Source: an uncultured Oscillibacter sp. (GTDB lineage Bacteria; Bacillota; Clostridia; Oscillospirales; Oscillospiraceae). From it: DNA of 64,000 bases. The stretch spans positions 48,724 to 112,723 of the forward strand of contig CAJTMG010000007.1 of assembly GCA_910577405.1 (NCBI GenBank), read 5' to 3'. The position numbers were made by a program, and so were the translations under genes. Within the stretch, counting starts at the first letter, position 1. Every line of letters starts with the position of its first letter. Below the pieces are notes generated by a model. That model did not search any database. It was not told the DNA's origin and saw only the letters and a program-made list of their open reading frames with translations. Below, piece by piece: positions 41,032 to 49,068 of this stretch.

Positions 41032-41391
41032 TCAAATCCCTGGGGCGCAATGATTGCCGGAACAGCCGCACTGCACGTCGGCCTGATATTCCAGCGTGCC
41101 GGCAAGAAACGCCTTTATTGCGTCGCCGGCCAGGCCCTTCACGCCGCCGTAAAGTCTGATGCCGGCCTGTGCAAGAGCTTCCCGCGCGCCAGCCCCGATG
41201 CCGCCGCAGATAACCGTGTCCGCCTGCAAGTCCGCCAGAAACCCCGCCAGAGCGCTGTGACCGCTGCCGGAAGCGTCCGCAAGCTGTTCCTGGACGATCT
41301 TTCCGTCCGCAATGTCATAGACCTTCATTTGGCTGGTATGCCCGAAGTGCTGGAATACCTGACCATCCTCATAGGGAACCGCGATTCTCAT
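41032..41391 (-). CDS. NifX/NifB-C-terminal-like cluster-binding protein
   Basis: The protein has 119 residues; AAGGAG precedes the ATG. It starts MRIAVPYEDGQVFQHFGH and contains the VICGGIGAGAREALAQAGI turn, both typical of the dinitrogenase iron-molybdenum cofactor family, plus a C-terminal QCGCSGNHC Cys cluster. There are no nif genes here, and stand-alone members occur widely in anaerobes, where they are thought to bind or carry metal clusters. Role here is unknown. Confidence 0.88.
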   Translation of the reverse strand: MRIAVPYEDGQVFQHFGHTSQMKVYDIADGKIVQEQLADASGSGHSALAGFLADLQADTVICGGIGAGAREALAQAGIRLYGGVKGLAGDAIKAFLAGTLEYQADVQCGCSGNHCAPGI

Positions 41392-41479
41392 AAATATAAC
41401 TTCTCCTTGTAATATGATTTTTGCTGCATTTCATGCTCCTGAAAAGGGCGGGAAAAGAAGCGTCTGCGTGTCCATAGCG

Positions 41480-41968
41480 TCAGCCCCAATTCGACCACGT
41501 CTCCAGAATAAAGCCGTAACCCTTCTCGACCTTACAGGCAAAGGGCGCGCCGGAACGGGTCACCAGCCAGACTACGTCGAACTCTACCTCTTCGTCATAA
41601 TCTCCGTCGGTCCACTCGAAGACGGGCCGGGTCTTGATGCTGATCGCGTGAGGCAGGCCGGGGGAGATATACCAGACGGCGCAGAATTCCCTCCCGGCGT
41701 CCCCGGCGAGCAGGCGGCAGGCGGCCTCAGTCTGGGGAGCGTACTGGTGAAAGACCTCCATGACCTCCCGGATGCCGTCGATGGCCCCGGTACGGTATTC
41801 GGACGCGATCCGGGTTACAATGCCGTCACTGTACCGGAACTCGGCGTTTTTCCAGGAAGTCCAGATGGATTGATAGCGCACGTCGTCGGCCAGACCATCC
41901 ACGCCAGCGGAGAGCCGTTCCATATCGGCCGCATTGCCGCGAAAGAACAGGGACCAGGTACCGCGCAT
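41480..41968 (-). CDS. Hypothetical protein, possibly nuclear-transport-factor-2-like fold
   Basis: The protein has 162 residues and starts MRGTWSLFFRGNAADME after a weak GGGGGGAAT site. It has no signal peptide or membrane segment. Alternating helices and strands with a closing EVEFDVVWLVTRSGAPFACK and YGFILETWSNWG resemble small SnoaL/NTF2-like proteins, but I cannot confirm a family. Unlinked to neighbours; it lies between the NifX-like gene and the sigma factor promoter. Confidence 0.6.
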   Translation of the reverse strand: MRGTWSLFFRGNAADMERLSAGVDGLADDVRYQSIWTSWKNAEFRYSDGIVTRIASEYRTGAIDGIREVMEVFHQYAPQTEAACRLLAGDAGREFCAVWYISPGLPHAISIKTRPVFEWTDGDYDEEVEFDVVWLVTRSGAPFACKVEKGYGFILETWSNWG

Positions 41969-42070
41969 AGTAGATTCCCCCCCAATAAAGATTGATCAGT
42001 TCCCAACCCTATGATACCATCGAACAGGTATTTTTACAAGAGGCCATGTCGAAAATTTTCGGAAAAGCAG

Positions 42071-42096
42071 ACTTTCTGTCTCTCCTGCGCGTCTAT
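42071..42096 (+). promoter_or_regulatory. ECF-type promoter, distal copy
   Basis: ACTTTCTG (42071-42078), 10 bases, GCGTCTAT (42089-42096), with GCAG rather than GCAA preceding. CGTC in the -10 is characteristic of ECF sigma promoters. Confidence 0.55.
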
Positions 42097-42170
42097 AGAG
42101 CAGCGGGATGGGAAGGGGGAACGGAAATGCGGGATTACAGGAGGTGCGTCAAAAATTTTCTGGAAGGCAA

Positions 42171-42196
42171 ACTTTTTGTCCCTCCTGCGCGTCTAT
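42171..42196 (+). promoter_or_regulatory. ECF-type promoter, proximal copy
   Basis: AAAC then ACTTTTTG word (42171-42178), 10 bases, GCGTCTAT (42189-42196). AAC to CGTC distance is 17 bases, the usual ECF spacing. It lies 32 bases before the sigma gene, suggesting autoregulation. Confidence 0.6.
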
Positions 42197-42227
42197 AAAG
42201 TAAGAGGGACAGAAAGGAGGAAGCGGG

Positions 42228-42740
42228 ATGCAGAAGGAAGAAGCTATCACCGGATGTCTGACCGCGGAACAGGAGCGCTTGTACCGATTGGCCTACAGCT
42301 ATGTAAAGAACGTGGAGGACGCCCTGGACGCGATGCAGACGGCGGCGTGCCATGCCCTGGAGCGACAGGACAGCCTGCGGGACAAGGAGAATCCTCTGCC
42401 GTGGCTGTGCCGTATCGTGGTGAACGCGTCACTGGACATTCTGCGCCAGCGGAGCCGCACGGAGCCTCTGGAAGCCTGGCAGGACCCTGGAAAAGAAGAC
42501 GAGCTCCCGGACGACAGCCTGACCCGCCGGATTGAAGCCCTGCCGCCGGAGATTGGCACGGTGATCCGCCTGCGGTACTACGAGGAGCTGAGCCTGAAGG
42601 AAATCAGCACGGCCACGGGAGCCAATCTGAGCACTGTCAAGACGCGGCTGTACACCGGGCTGAAAAGACTGCGGATTATGCTGGAAGGAGAGGAAGCGCT
42701 GCCATACAGGAGAAAGGAGCGAAGGCATGAAGGAATTTGA
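42228..42740 (+). CDS. ECF RNA polymerase sigma factor (SigV-like by neighbour)
   Basis: The protein has 170 residues; AAAGGAGG precedes the ATG. Region 2 (about 10-75) includes RLYRLAYSYVKNVEDALDAM and the WLCRIVVNASLDILR stretch; region 4 (about 105-155) includes IGTVIRLRYYEELSLKEIST and ATGANLSTVKTRLYTGLKRL. It would direct polymerase to promoters of the duplicated type found just upstream. The gene overlaps the anti-sigma gene by 14 bases, so both are made together. Confidence 0.93.
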   Translation: MQKEEAITGCLTAEQERLYRLAYSYVKNVEDALDAMQTAACHALERQDSLRDKENPLPWLCRIVVNASLDILRQRSRTEPLEAWQDPGKEDELPDDSLTRRIEALPPEIGTVIRLRYYEELSLKEISTATGANLSTVKTRLYTGLKRLRIMLEGEEALPYRRKERRHEGI

Positions 42741-43575
42741 GGAAGCAAAGAAACTCTATCAGGACACGCCGGTTCCCGAGGAGCTGGCGGCGAGGGTAGC
42801 GGCAGGCGTACAGGAAGGCCGTCAGCGGCATAAGGAGGCAAAAATGAAAAATATGAAGAGATGGATTGCAGCGGCGGCGTGCTTTGGGGTGCTGGTGGTA
42901 AGCCTGAACGTATCCCCCGCCCTGGCGAAAGCGGCGTCGGAGGTACCGGTGTTAGGGGGTCTGTTCCGGGTCCTGACGGTGGCCGATTACGCAGCCAATC
43001 AGGACGGCATCAACTACACAGTCACGGTGCCTGGCCTGGAAGCGGGCGGGGAGACGGCAGAGGCGGTAAACGCGGCCATTCAGGAGAAGGTAGACCAGCA
43101 CATGGAAAAGGCCCGTCAGGATTGGGCGGACTATCAGGAAGCCTTCTTTGCCACCGGCGGCACGGAGGAAGAGTGGGCCGGCCGTGAGATGGATGTGTTT
43201 GTGGACTACGAGATCAAGCGTCAGACAGAAACGCAGGTGTCGTTTGTAGTCACGCTGGCGGAGGGCTGGGTAGCGTCCATGGAAGAGCGCTATTATTACA
43301 ACCTGGACCTTGCCGAAGACCGGGCCATCACCCTTGCGGACGTTCTGGGCGAGAATTGGGTGGAAATCTGCAACAAATCCATTCAGGAGCAGATAGACGC
43401 CAGCATAGACGAAGAGGGCTTCACCTTCTATTTTGCCCCGGAGGACGGCGGTTTCACCACGGTAGATGAAACTACGGATTTCTACGTAAAAGAGGATGGA
43501 ACAGCTGTCGTCGCCTTCCCCCGTTACAGCATTGCGGCGGGCGCGGCAGGCATTCCGGAATTTGAAATCAAGTAA
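42727..43575 (+). CDS. RsiV-like anti-sigma factor (DUF3298 type)
   Basis: The protein has 282 residues. A short cytoplasmic segment (1-45) is followed by one membrane helix (about 46-64) and an extracytoplasmic domain. That domain has GINYTVTVPGLEAGG, paired ERYYYNLDLAEDRAITLADV and the late FTFYFAPEDGGFTTVD and VAFPRYSIAAGAAGIPEFE stretches, the pattern of RsiV/DUF3298 proteins. In Bacillus subtilis and Clostridioides difficile RsiV binds lysozyme, is then cleaved, and releases SigV; whether this one binds lysozyme is inference. Its gene follows and overlaps its sigma factor, as expected. Confidence 0.85.
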   Translation: MKEFEEAKKLYQDTPVPEELAARVAAGVQEGRQRHKEAKMKNMKRWIAAAACFGVLVVSLNVSPALAKAASEVPVLGGLFRVLTVADYAANQDGINYTVTVPGLEAGGETAEAVNAAIQEKVDQHMEKARQDWADYQEAFFATGGTEEEWAGREMDVFVDYEIKRQTETQVSFVVTLAEGWVASMEERYYYNLDLAEDRAITLADVLGENWVEICNKSIQEQIDASIDEEGFTFYFAPEDGGFTTVDETTDFYVKEDGTAVVAFPRYSIAAGAAGIPEFEIK

Positions 43576-43580
43576 ACAGA

Positions 43581-43622
43581 AAAAGCCTGTGGAGAAGCAG
43601 TTCCCCGCAGGCTTTTCTTTTT
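43581..43622 (+). terminator. Terminator of the sigma/anti-sigma operon
   Basis: AAAAGCCTG (43581-43589) pairs with CAGGCTTTT (43608-43616), then a T run. Confidence 0.85.
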
Positions 43623-43663
43623 TGCGTTTATTCAGATGGCTCAATTGAGGCTCTGCCAGGAAC

Positions 43664-45013
43664 TCAGATCAGGCCCTGGGTAAGCATCGCGTCGGCGACC
43701 TTGAGGAACCCGGCCACGTTCGCGCCAACGACCAGATCGCCGGGCTTGCCGAATTCCTCCGCGGTGTCGTAGATATTGTGGAAAAGATTGACCATAATGC
43801 CCCTGAGACGGCGGTCCACTTCCTCGAAGCTCCAGGCGTACCGCATACTGTTCTGGCTCATTTCCAGGCCGCTGGTAGCCACGCCGCCGGCATTGGCAGC
43901 CTTGGCGGGAGCGAAGAGAATTCCGCCGCTCTGGAAGGCCTGAATTGCCTCCGGACGGCAGGGCATATTCGCGCCCTCCGCCACGGCCATGGCGCCATTC
44001 CTGACGATCACCTTGGCGATCTCGCCGTCAATCTCGTTCTGGGTGGCGCAGGGCAGGGCGATGTCGCAGGGGATGTTCCAGATGCCCCGGAAACCCTCGG
44101 TATAGGTGGAACCGGGCACCCGATCGGCATACTCCTTGATGCGGCCCCGGTGACCCAGCTTGATGTCCTTCACGATCTCCAGCTTGATGCCCTCGGGGTC
44201 GTGAATAAAGCCGTTGGAATCGGACAGGGCCACGACCTTGCCGCCAAGCTGAGTCGCCTTTTCGGTAGCGAAGATGGCTACGTTTCCGGAGCCGGAAATG
44301 ACCACGGTTTTGCCCTCGAAGGAGTCGTTCCGCATGGTCTTGAGCATTTCCTGGGTCAGGTAGCAAAGACCATAGCCTGTGGCCTCGGTACGCACCAGCG
44401 AGCCGCCGAAGGACAGGCCCTTGCCGGTGAGCACGCCCGCCGCGTAGGTGCCCCGAACATGACGGTACTGGCCAAAGAGGAAGCCGATTTCCCGGGCGCC
44501 AACACCGATATCGCCGGCGGGCACGTCCACGAACTGACCGATATGACGGCTCAGCTCGGTCATAAAGCTCTGACAGAACCGCATGACCTCGTTATCGCTC
44601 TTGCCCTTGGGATTGAAGTCGGAACCGCCCTTAGCGCCGCCCATGGGAAGACCGGTAAGGCTGTTCTTGAGGATCTGCTCAAAGCCCAGGAACTTGAGGA
44701 TGGACAGGTTCACGGTAGGATGGAACCGCAGGCCCCCCTTGTAAGGCCCAATGGCGGAGCTGAACTGAACCCGATAGCCCCGGTTGACCTGGACCTTCCC
44801 CTGGTCGTCCACCCAAGGCACCCGGAAGGAAATCACCCGTTCCGGCTCCACGAAGGTTTCAACAATGCCTTTCTGCTGGTATTCGGGACGCCGTTCAATA
44901 ATCTGGTCCAGGCTCTCCAGAACCTCCAGAACGGCCTGATGGAATTCGCGCTGGTCGGGGTCACGGGTTGTAACCTGCGCGTAAACGCTCTGCAAATAAT
45001 CGCTCTTCAGCAT
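43664..45013 (-). CDS. gdhA: Glutamate dehydrogenase (NADP-type)
   Basis: The protein has 449 residues from ATG 45013, after GAAGGGG; the open frame upstream adds residues not seen in the family. It reductively aminates 2-oxoglutarate. Motifs are YKGGLRFHPTVNLS, the catalytic-Lys loop LPMGGAKGGSDFNPKGKSD, DVPAGDIGVGAREIGF, the nucleotide fold VVISGSGNVAIFATEKA and ANAGGVATSGLEMSQNS. Length and these residues match the hexameric NADP-type enzymes used for ammonium assimilation. Monocistronic. Confidence 0.96.
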   Translation of the reverse strand: MLKSDYLQSVYAQVTTRDPDQREFHQAVLEVLESLDQIIERRPEYQQKGIVETFVEPERVISFRVPWVDDQGKVQVNRGYRVQFSSAIGPYKGGLRFHPTVNLSILKFLGFEQILKNSLTGLPMGGAKGGSDFNPKGKSDNEVMRFCQSFMTELSRHIGQFVDVPAGDIGVGAREIGFLFGQYRHVRGTYAAGVLTGKGLSFGGSLVRTEATGYGLCYLTQEMLKTMRNDSFEGKTVVISGSGNVAIFATEKATQLGGKVVALSDSNGFIHDPEGIKLEIVKDIKLGHRGRIKEYADRVPGSTYTEGFRGIWNIPCDIALPCATQNEIDGEIAKVIVRNGAMAVAEGANMPCRPEAIQAFQSGGILFAPAKAANAGGVATSGLEMSQNSMRYAWSFEEVDRRLRGIMVNLFHNIYDTAEEFGKPGDLVVGANVAGFLKVADAMLTQGLI

Positions 45014-45084
45014 ATAAAAATCGCCCCTTCTTGCAAATTTTCCCAGGAGCAGGTATCTGGGAAGCCTCCTGAAATGATACCTAT

Positions 45085-45114
45085 AGAATATCGGAATACC
45101 GGGTATTTGCACAA
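45085..45114 (-). promoter_or_regulatory. Candidate gdhA promoter
   Basis: On the minus strand TTGTGC (45114-45109), 18 bases, TATTCT (45090-45085). Weak match but the only reasonable pair in the gap. Confidence 0.4.
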
Positions 45115-45170
45115 GAAATAAATTTCCTAAAATCCGAAAGAAAATCGTTTGCATTTTTCGCGATTGTCAC

Positions 45171-45205
45171 AAAAAAGCCGCCGCAAGCATAAAACAGCCT
45201 GCGGC
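45171..45205 (-). terminator. Terminator of the orphan hypothetical gene
   Basis: GCCGCAAGC (45180-45188) and GCCTGCGGC (45197-45205) form a stem with one mismatch; six T follow on the minus strand. Confidence 0.78.
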
Positions 45206-45244
45206 AGGGGACAGATTCCGACATTTTGTCTCTATATCAAGGAC

Positions 45245-45973
45245 TTATGAAAGGACTTTCCACAGAGTGCTGTTCCAGGGCCCGTGCTGGCAGATGGTGA
45301 TATCTTTGCTGACCGCGCAGAAATGGCAGCAGTAGTGAGCGCCGGGTTTCAGCATGGAGGGGACTTTCAGAGGCTCGAGGGAGATATGAGCCTTTGTCTG
45401 ATTCCAGGTGCAGTTTTCAGGCGTGGAACTGAAAAATGTCCGAATGACACCGGATTCTGTCTGATACATGACCTTGGCGTAAAAAGTGTGTAAAAACTGC
45501 CTGGACATATCAGAGAAAGAATCCGGGGCATAGAAAAGGGAGACGTCCGTCCCGTCCCAGCCACCAGATACTTGCGGCAGAGCCAATTGCGGTCTGACAT
45601 AGGTCCACGTAGCAGAACGGCAAATTTCACTGTCAGAAGCAGTGGTATTGTCGCCCAGGGCCTGGACAGTAAAATAGTAGCGTCCGGAATGCAGCGTGTT
45701 ATTATGGGTCTGGAACAACAGCATACTGTTTAAATCCACAGAAAAGTTTGTATATTTTTTGGATGGATTCGCGCCCACTCGTATTTCAGCAATTTTAGCG
45801 CCATCTTCCTGAAATGCCTCTGCCAGAAATCCGCTGCTGGCATAGACTTCAGACCTCCAGCACATAGCGCCGGAAAGAGGCATACACGCGTCGTCGTCCG
45901 AGCGCATAGGCGAATACATCACGCCCCATTTCAAGTCTGTCACTGGCGGCAGGGGAATCAAATGATCGTTCAT
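45245..45973 (-). CDS. Hypothetical protein of unrecognised family
   Basis: The protein has 242 residues; AAAGGACG precedes the ATG. It has no signal peptide or membrane segment. The middle contains HSGRYYFTVQALGDNTTAS followed by ICRSATWTYVRPQLALP, which resembles a fibronectin-III-like beta sandwich, and a second similar half ending SMLKPGAHYCCHFCAVS. It is richer in Cys, Ser and Thr and more AT-rich than its neighbours. Own promoter gap and terminator make it a single-gene unit. I cannot assign a role. Confidence 0.7.
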   Translation of the reverse strand: MNDHLIPLPPVTDLKWGVMYSPMRSDDDACMPLSGAMCWRSEVYASSGFLAEAFQEDGAKIAEIRVGANPSKKYTNFSVDLNSMLLFQTHNNTLHSGRYYFTVQALGDNTTASDSEICRSATWTYVRPQLALPQVSGGWDGTDVSLFYAPDSFSDMSRQFLHTFYAKVMYQTESGVIRTFFSSTPENCTWNQTKAHISLEPLKVPSMLKPGAHYCCHFCAVSKDITICQHGPWNSTLWKVLS

Positions 45974-46109
45974 AGCAGCGTCCTTTCTTTTGTCAGATTG
46001 CTGAAATCAGCGGTAAAACGGCAAGTTATCTTGTACAGTTTACCATTTCGGGCAAAAAATGTCAATCAAAGGCTCCCAGCAGAAAAATTCCGCCGGGAGC
46101 AATTACTGT

Positions 46110-46886
46110 TCAGCTATAGAAGCGATGACAGCCTATGGCCAGTTCAAAGGCACGGCTCGCGTTGATCCAAGCGCCCTGAGAAAGAGCGGGCGCGTAGAAA
46201 TAGAGGGCGTCCCCGGCGGTATTCTCCCCATTCAGGGCACGGCGGGCGGCTTCCATAGCGGCGTCAGATGGGGTCTGGTAGATGCTCCCATTGGCCACAG
46301 GTTCGAACTGCACAGCGTCGGCGCAGTCGAAGACCACGGCGGGCACGGAATCCGGGAACTGTTCATGCTCCACCCGGTTCAGGACCACATTGCCCACGGC
46401 GATCTGACCTTCCAAAGGCTCGCCGCCGCTTTCCGCAAAGATGACCCGGGACAGCCAGTAGAAATCCATCGCGTCACAGGGGGCGTCCGGGGAGGTAACA
46501 GCGGCCCCGCGCATCCAGGGGTCCCAGCAGGCGGAAGCGCCCAAGGCTTCGGAGACAAGACGCAGGGGGACGTAGGTGCGGCCCTGCCAGACCTCCACTG
46601 CGCCGGGGTAGGGCGTTCCGTCGACAGTGACCAGATTGGCGGCAGGGTCGGCGGCGAGCTTCAGGGAATCGGAAACGGCGGTACGGGAATCAGGGTCCCA
46701 GCGGAGGTCCCGGCCGCCGAGGGCCTCCAGAAGTTCCCGCAGGGGCACGTAGGTCACGCCGTCCTCCAAAAACGCGGGGCCTTCCAAAGGATATCCGTCC
46801 ACCTGAACAGGCACGGATTCAGCGGCCCGGACCGGCAGGCAGAGCGTCAGCAGTACCAAGGCTGAGCAGATCAGTTTTCGCATCAT
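46110..46886 (-). CDS. Secreted SleB-type cell wall hydrolase with copper-amine-oxidase-like N-terminus
   Basis: The protein has 258 residues from ATG 46886 after GAAGGGAG. Signal peptide to about residue 20; two copper-amine-oxidase-like beta modules follow, each with GVTYVPLRELLEALGG or GRTYVPLRLVSEALGA, a wall-binding type. The C-terminal domain has DFYWLSRVIFAESGGEPLEG with the catalytic Glu of SleB/CwlJ lytic transglycosylases and VGNVVLNRVEHEQFP. SleB enzymes act in spore cortex lysis; this domain mix is also used in vegetative wall turnover. Confidence 0.88.
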   Translation of the reverse strand: MMRKLICSALVLLTLCLPVRAAESVPVQVDGYPLEGPAFLEDGVTYVPLRELLEALGGRDLRWDPDSRTAVSDSLKLAADPAANLVTVDGTPYPGAVEVWQGRTYVPLRLVSEALGASACWDPWMRGAAVTSPDAPCDAMDFYWLSRVIFAESGGEPLEGQIAVGNVVLNRVEHEQFPDSVPAVVFDCADAVQFEPVANGSIYQTPSDAAMEAARRALNGENTAGDALYFYAPALSQGAWINASRAFELAIGCHRFYS

Positions 46887-47005
46887 GGTTCTCCCTTCTG
46901 AGAAAGATTCTGCCTCAATATGATACCGAAGAAGGGAGGAAAAATGCAAGTCTGAATTTTTTCCAAAACAGGAAGCAATTGGAAAACGCGAAATCGAATC
47001 CAGCG

Positions 47006-47740
47006 TTACCGTCTCTGGACCCGCAGGCGGAGCTGTTCTTCCGTGACAGTGTAGGCTTTTTCAGACCAGCCGCCGGAGGGATGGTCCACAGGCAGAGGAA
47101 GCCCCCGGCGGGCATAGACGGCGGCGGCAACGGTTTCCAGCAGCTTTGGATTTTTGACAAGAAGGGGTCCGGTAAGTTCCGACGCAAAGACGTTCTTCCA
47201 GTGGAACCCCTCCGGGCTGTTCTGCGCCTCGTTGCCCCAGCCCATGTCCAGCTTTGCCAGCAGCGGGGTTTCCACGTTCTTGATTACCGCGCACTTGTTC
47301 ATAAAGCCCACCACGGCCTCCGGGTAAAGGTCGGTATGGCCGTAAACGTCACCCACCCGGCGCTTTTTGTCCTGCACGGAGGTAAAGCCCGCCAGCCCCG
47401 CCCCGGGAAAGGTATGGCCGCCGGCATCGGTAACGGACTGTCCCAGCAGCTCCATAGCGGTGCCGGCGAAGAGCATCACCGTTCCGTCATTGGCCGCGGC
47501 GGAAAGCTCCTCACGATAACGCTGCATATCCCCGGCGGCATACGCGGCGCTGCGTTCGGTTCCCGCGCCCATATAGAGGAAGTCCGCATTCTGCAAGTGG
47601 ACGTCCTCCCCGGGCTTTACTGTCGAAACGGTTACTGTACAGCCCAGGACTTCCAGACAGCGTTTCAGGACGGAAATATTTGCATAGCTTCCGTAAAGGT
47701 TCATCAGGTCTGGGTAGAAATGCAGCATATGAACGTCCAT
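47006..47740 (-). CDS. GatD-like class I amidotransferase without catalytic Cys and His
   Basis: The protein has 244 residues, 2 bases after murT, so MurT's partner by position. It follows GatD throughout: LHFYPDLMNLYGSYANI at the start, YMGAGTERSAAYAA, and GFHWKNVFAS...GPLLVKNP near the end. In active GatD the nucleophile motif is G-I-C-G-G-x-Q and the His lies in YLHGP. Here the corresponding stretch is FAGTAMELLG, so Cys becomes Gly93 and the motif Gln becomes Glu97. The His position is Thr190 (ELTGP). Glutaminase activity is therefore not expected; a structural role for MurT, or use of free ammonia, is possible. Confidence 0.85.
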   Translation of the reverse strand: MDVHMLHFYPDLMNLYGSYANISVLKRCLEVLGCTVTVSTVKPGEDVHLQNADFLYMGAGTERSAAYAAGDMQRYREELSAAANDGTVMLFAGTAMELLGQSVTDAGGHTFPGAGLAGFTSVQDKKRRVGDVYGHTDLYPEAVVGFMNKCAVIKNVETPLLAKLDMGWGNEAQNSPEGFHWKNVFASELTGPLLVKNPKLLETVAAAVYARRGLPLPVDHPSGGWSEKAYTVTEEQLRLRVQRR

Positions 47741-47742
47741 GG

Positions 47743-49068
47743 TCAGCCCTCCTTTTCCACATGACAGAGGATTTTGTCCCGGTCCGAGAAGCAGGTCAGG
47801 ACAAACACATCCTCGCCCCCGTTTTTCAGGCTTTCGGCGGCGGCGGCGATATCCGGCTGAACCTCCCAGTTTTCCAGGGCGGTGAAGGAAAAGCGTTCCG
47901 CCAGATCGCAGCAGTACCGGCCTGACAGGATGATTTTCTTTACATGGGGGACCTGGAGCCGGTCGAAATCGATATCCCAGAGCCAGCTGGTTTCACTGGT
48001 AAAATATTTCCTGCTGACGGCGTCCACAATCAGGAGCACCACGCAGTCCTTTCCGGAGGCGGCGATATAGCGGATGTTGGTGTCATAGGCGATGGAATTC
48101 TCATGCTTGCTGGTCAAGAGGGTGCCGTGCCGCTGTCCCAGCCGGAAGGTCTGCATACGGCCGTTTTTCAGCAGGTAGTTGCTCAGAACCCCCGCCGCGG
48201 TCTGACTGCCCACCCCGCACTCCCGGCAGGCGGCGTAGGCGGACAGAATGTTATAGATATTGTAAATGCTCCCGAACGCCAGCTTCACTTCTGTGTCATG
48301 GCCGATGGTCACAAGCCGGTTTTCCAGGTCCACCGCCGTCACGGTATAGTCAGTGGAATGCTTCTGATGTCCACACTCTGGATTGGTGCAGCGGAACGCG
48401 CCGATCTGGTTATAGTGGGCGTAATCGTACTCCATGGGCGCGCGGCAGACGGGGCAGAACGCGCCGTCATGGTAAACGCCGGAGGGCGCGTCGGAGGAAA
48501 CGGAACAGCGGTCCAGGCCGAACCATTTGACGTTCTGACGCCCCCGGGCAAAGCAGGAGGAAAGGGGATCGTCGGCGTTCAGCAGCAGCACGGTCTCCGG
48601 GTGCAGGGAGGGCAGGATGGAATCATAGACCCATTCCGGATGCCCGTTGCGGGTCAGCTGGTCCCGGTAGAGGTTGGTAATGACGAAGAGGGTAGGATGG
48701 AAGAAACGGAAGGTATGGGCGGCATAGCGTTCATCGGATTCGATCAGGAGCACATCGGCCCGGACCCTGCCTCCCAGAGACGCGTGTGTCAGGACCATAG
48801 TGGCCACGCCCTCGATCTGATTGGAGCCCTCCGCATTATAGACCACCTGCTTCCCGTCGGCCCGGAGGATGGCGGCAATCATTTCCACCGTGGAGGTCTT
48901 GCCGTTGGACCCCGTGACGGCAATGATATGGGGAGGCAGTTTGACCCGCCGCAGGATATCAGGGCAGACCTTCAAAGCCAGCTTGCCGGGGAGGGAGCTT
49001 CCTTTCCCCACGAGTTTTCCTACCGCCCTGCCCAGCTTGCAGAGCAGGATCGCCAGCAGCATTCTCAC
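47743..49068 (-). CDS. murT: Lipid II isoglutaminyl synthase subunit MurT
   Basis: The protein has 441 residues, GTG start overlapping the cyclase-gene stop. The Mur ligase core has the P-loop AVTGSNGKTSTVEMI at about 50-64 and YNAEGSNQIEGVAT; an inserted zinc ribbon holds CPVCRAP and CTNPECGH (about 203-230); the C-terminal DUF1727-like domain has the RYIAASGKDCVVLLIVDAV stretch and LTCFSDRD. MurT with GatD amidates the alpha-carboxyl of glutamate at position 2 of lipid II, which modulates cross-linking and lysozyme sensitivity. The GatD partner here is degenerate at its catalytic site. Confidence 0.94.
   Translation of the reverse strand: MRMLLAILLCKLGRAVGKLVGKGSSLPGKLALKVCPDILRRVKLPPHIIAVTGSNGKTSTVEMIAAILRADGKQVVYNAEGSNQIEGVATMVLTHASLGGRVRADVLLIESDERYAAHTFRFFHPTLFVITNLYRDQLTRNGHPEWVYDSILPSLHPETVLLLNADDPLSSCFARGRQNVKWFGLDRCSVSSDAPSGVYHDGAFCPVCRAPMEYDYAHYNQIGAFRCTNPECGHQKHSTDYTVTAVDLENRLVTIGHDTEVKLAFGSIYNIYNILSAYAACRECGVGSQTAAGVLSNYLLKNGRMQTFRLGQRHGTLLTSKHENSIAYDTNIRYIAASGKDCVVLLIVDAVSRKYFTSETSWLWDIDFDRLQVPHVKKIILSGRYCCDLAERFSFTALENWEVQPDIAAAAESLKNGGEDVFVLTCFSDRDKILCHVEKEG

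Larger units (their letters stand above)
42048..42200. repeat. 53-bp direct repeat, 100-bp period, before the ECF sigma gene
   Basis: Copy 1 (42048-42100) and copy 2 (42148-42200) match at 45 of 53 bases. Both carry the full -35/-10 element and part of the upstream A/T tract, so a promoter has been duplicated. Confidence 0.88.
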
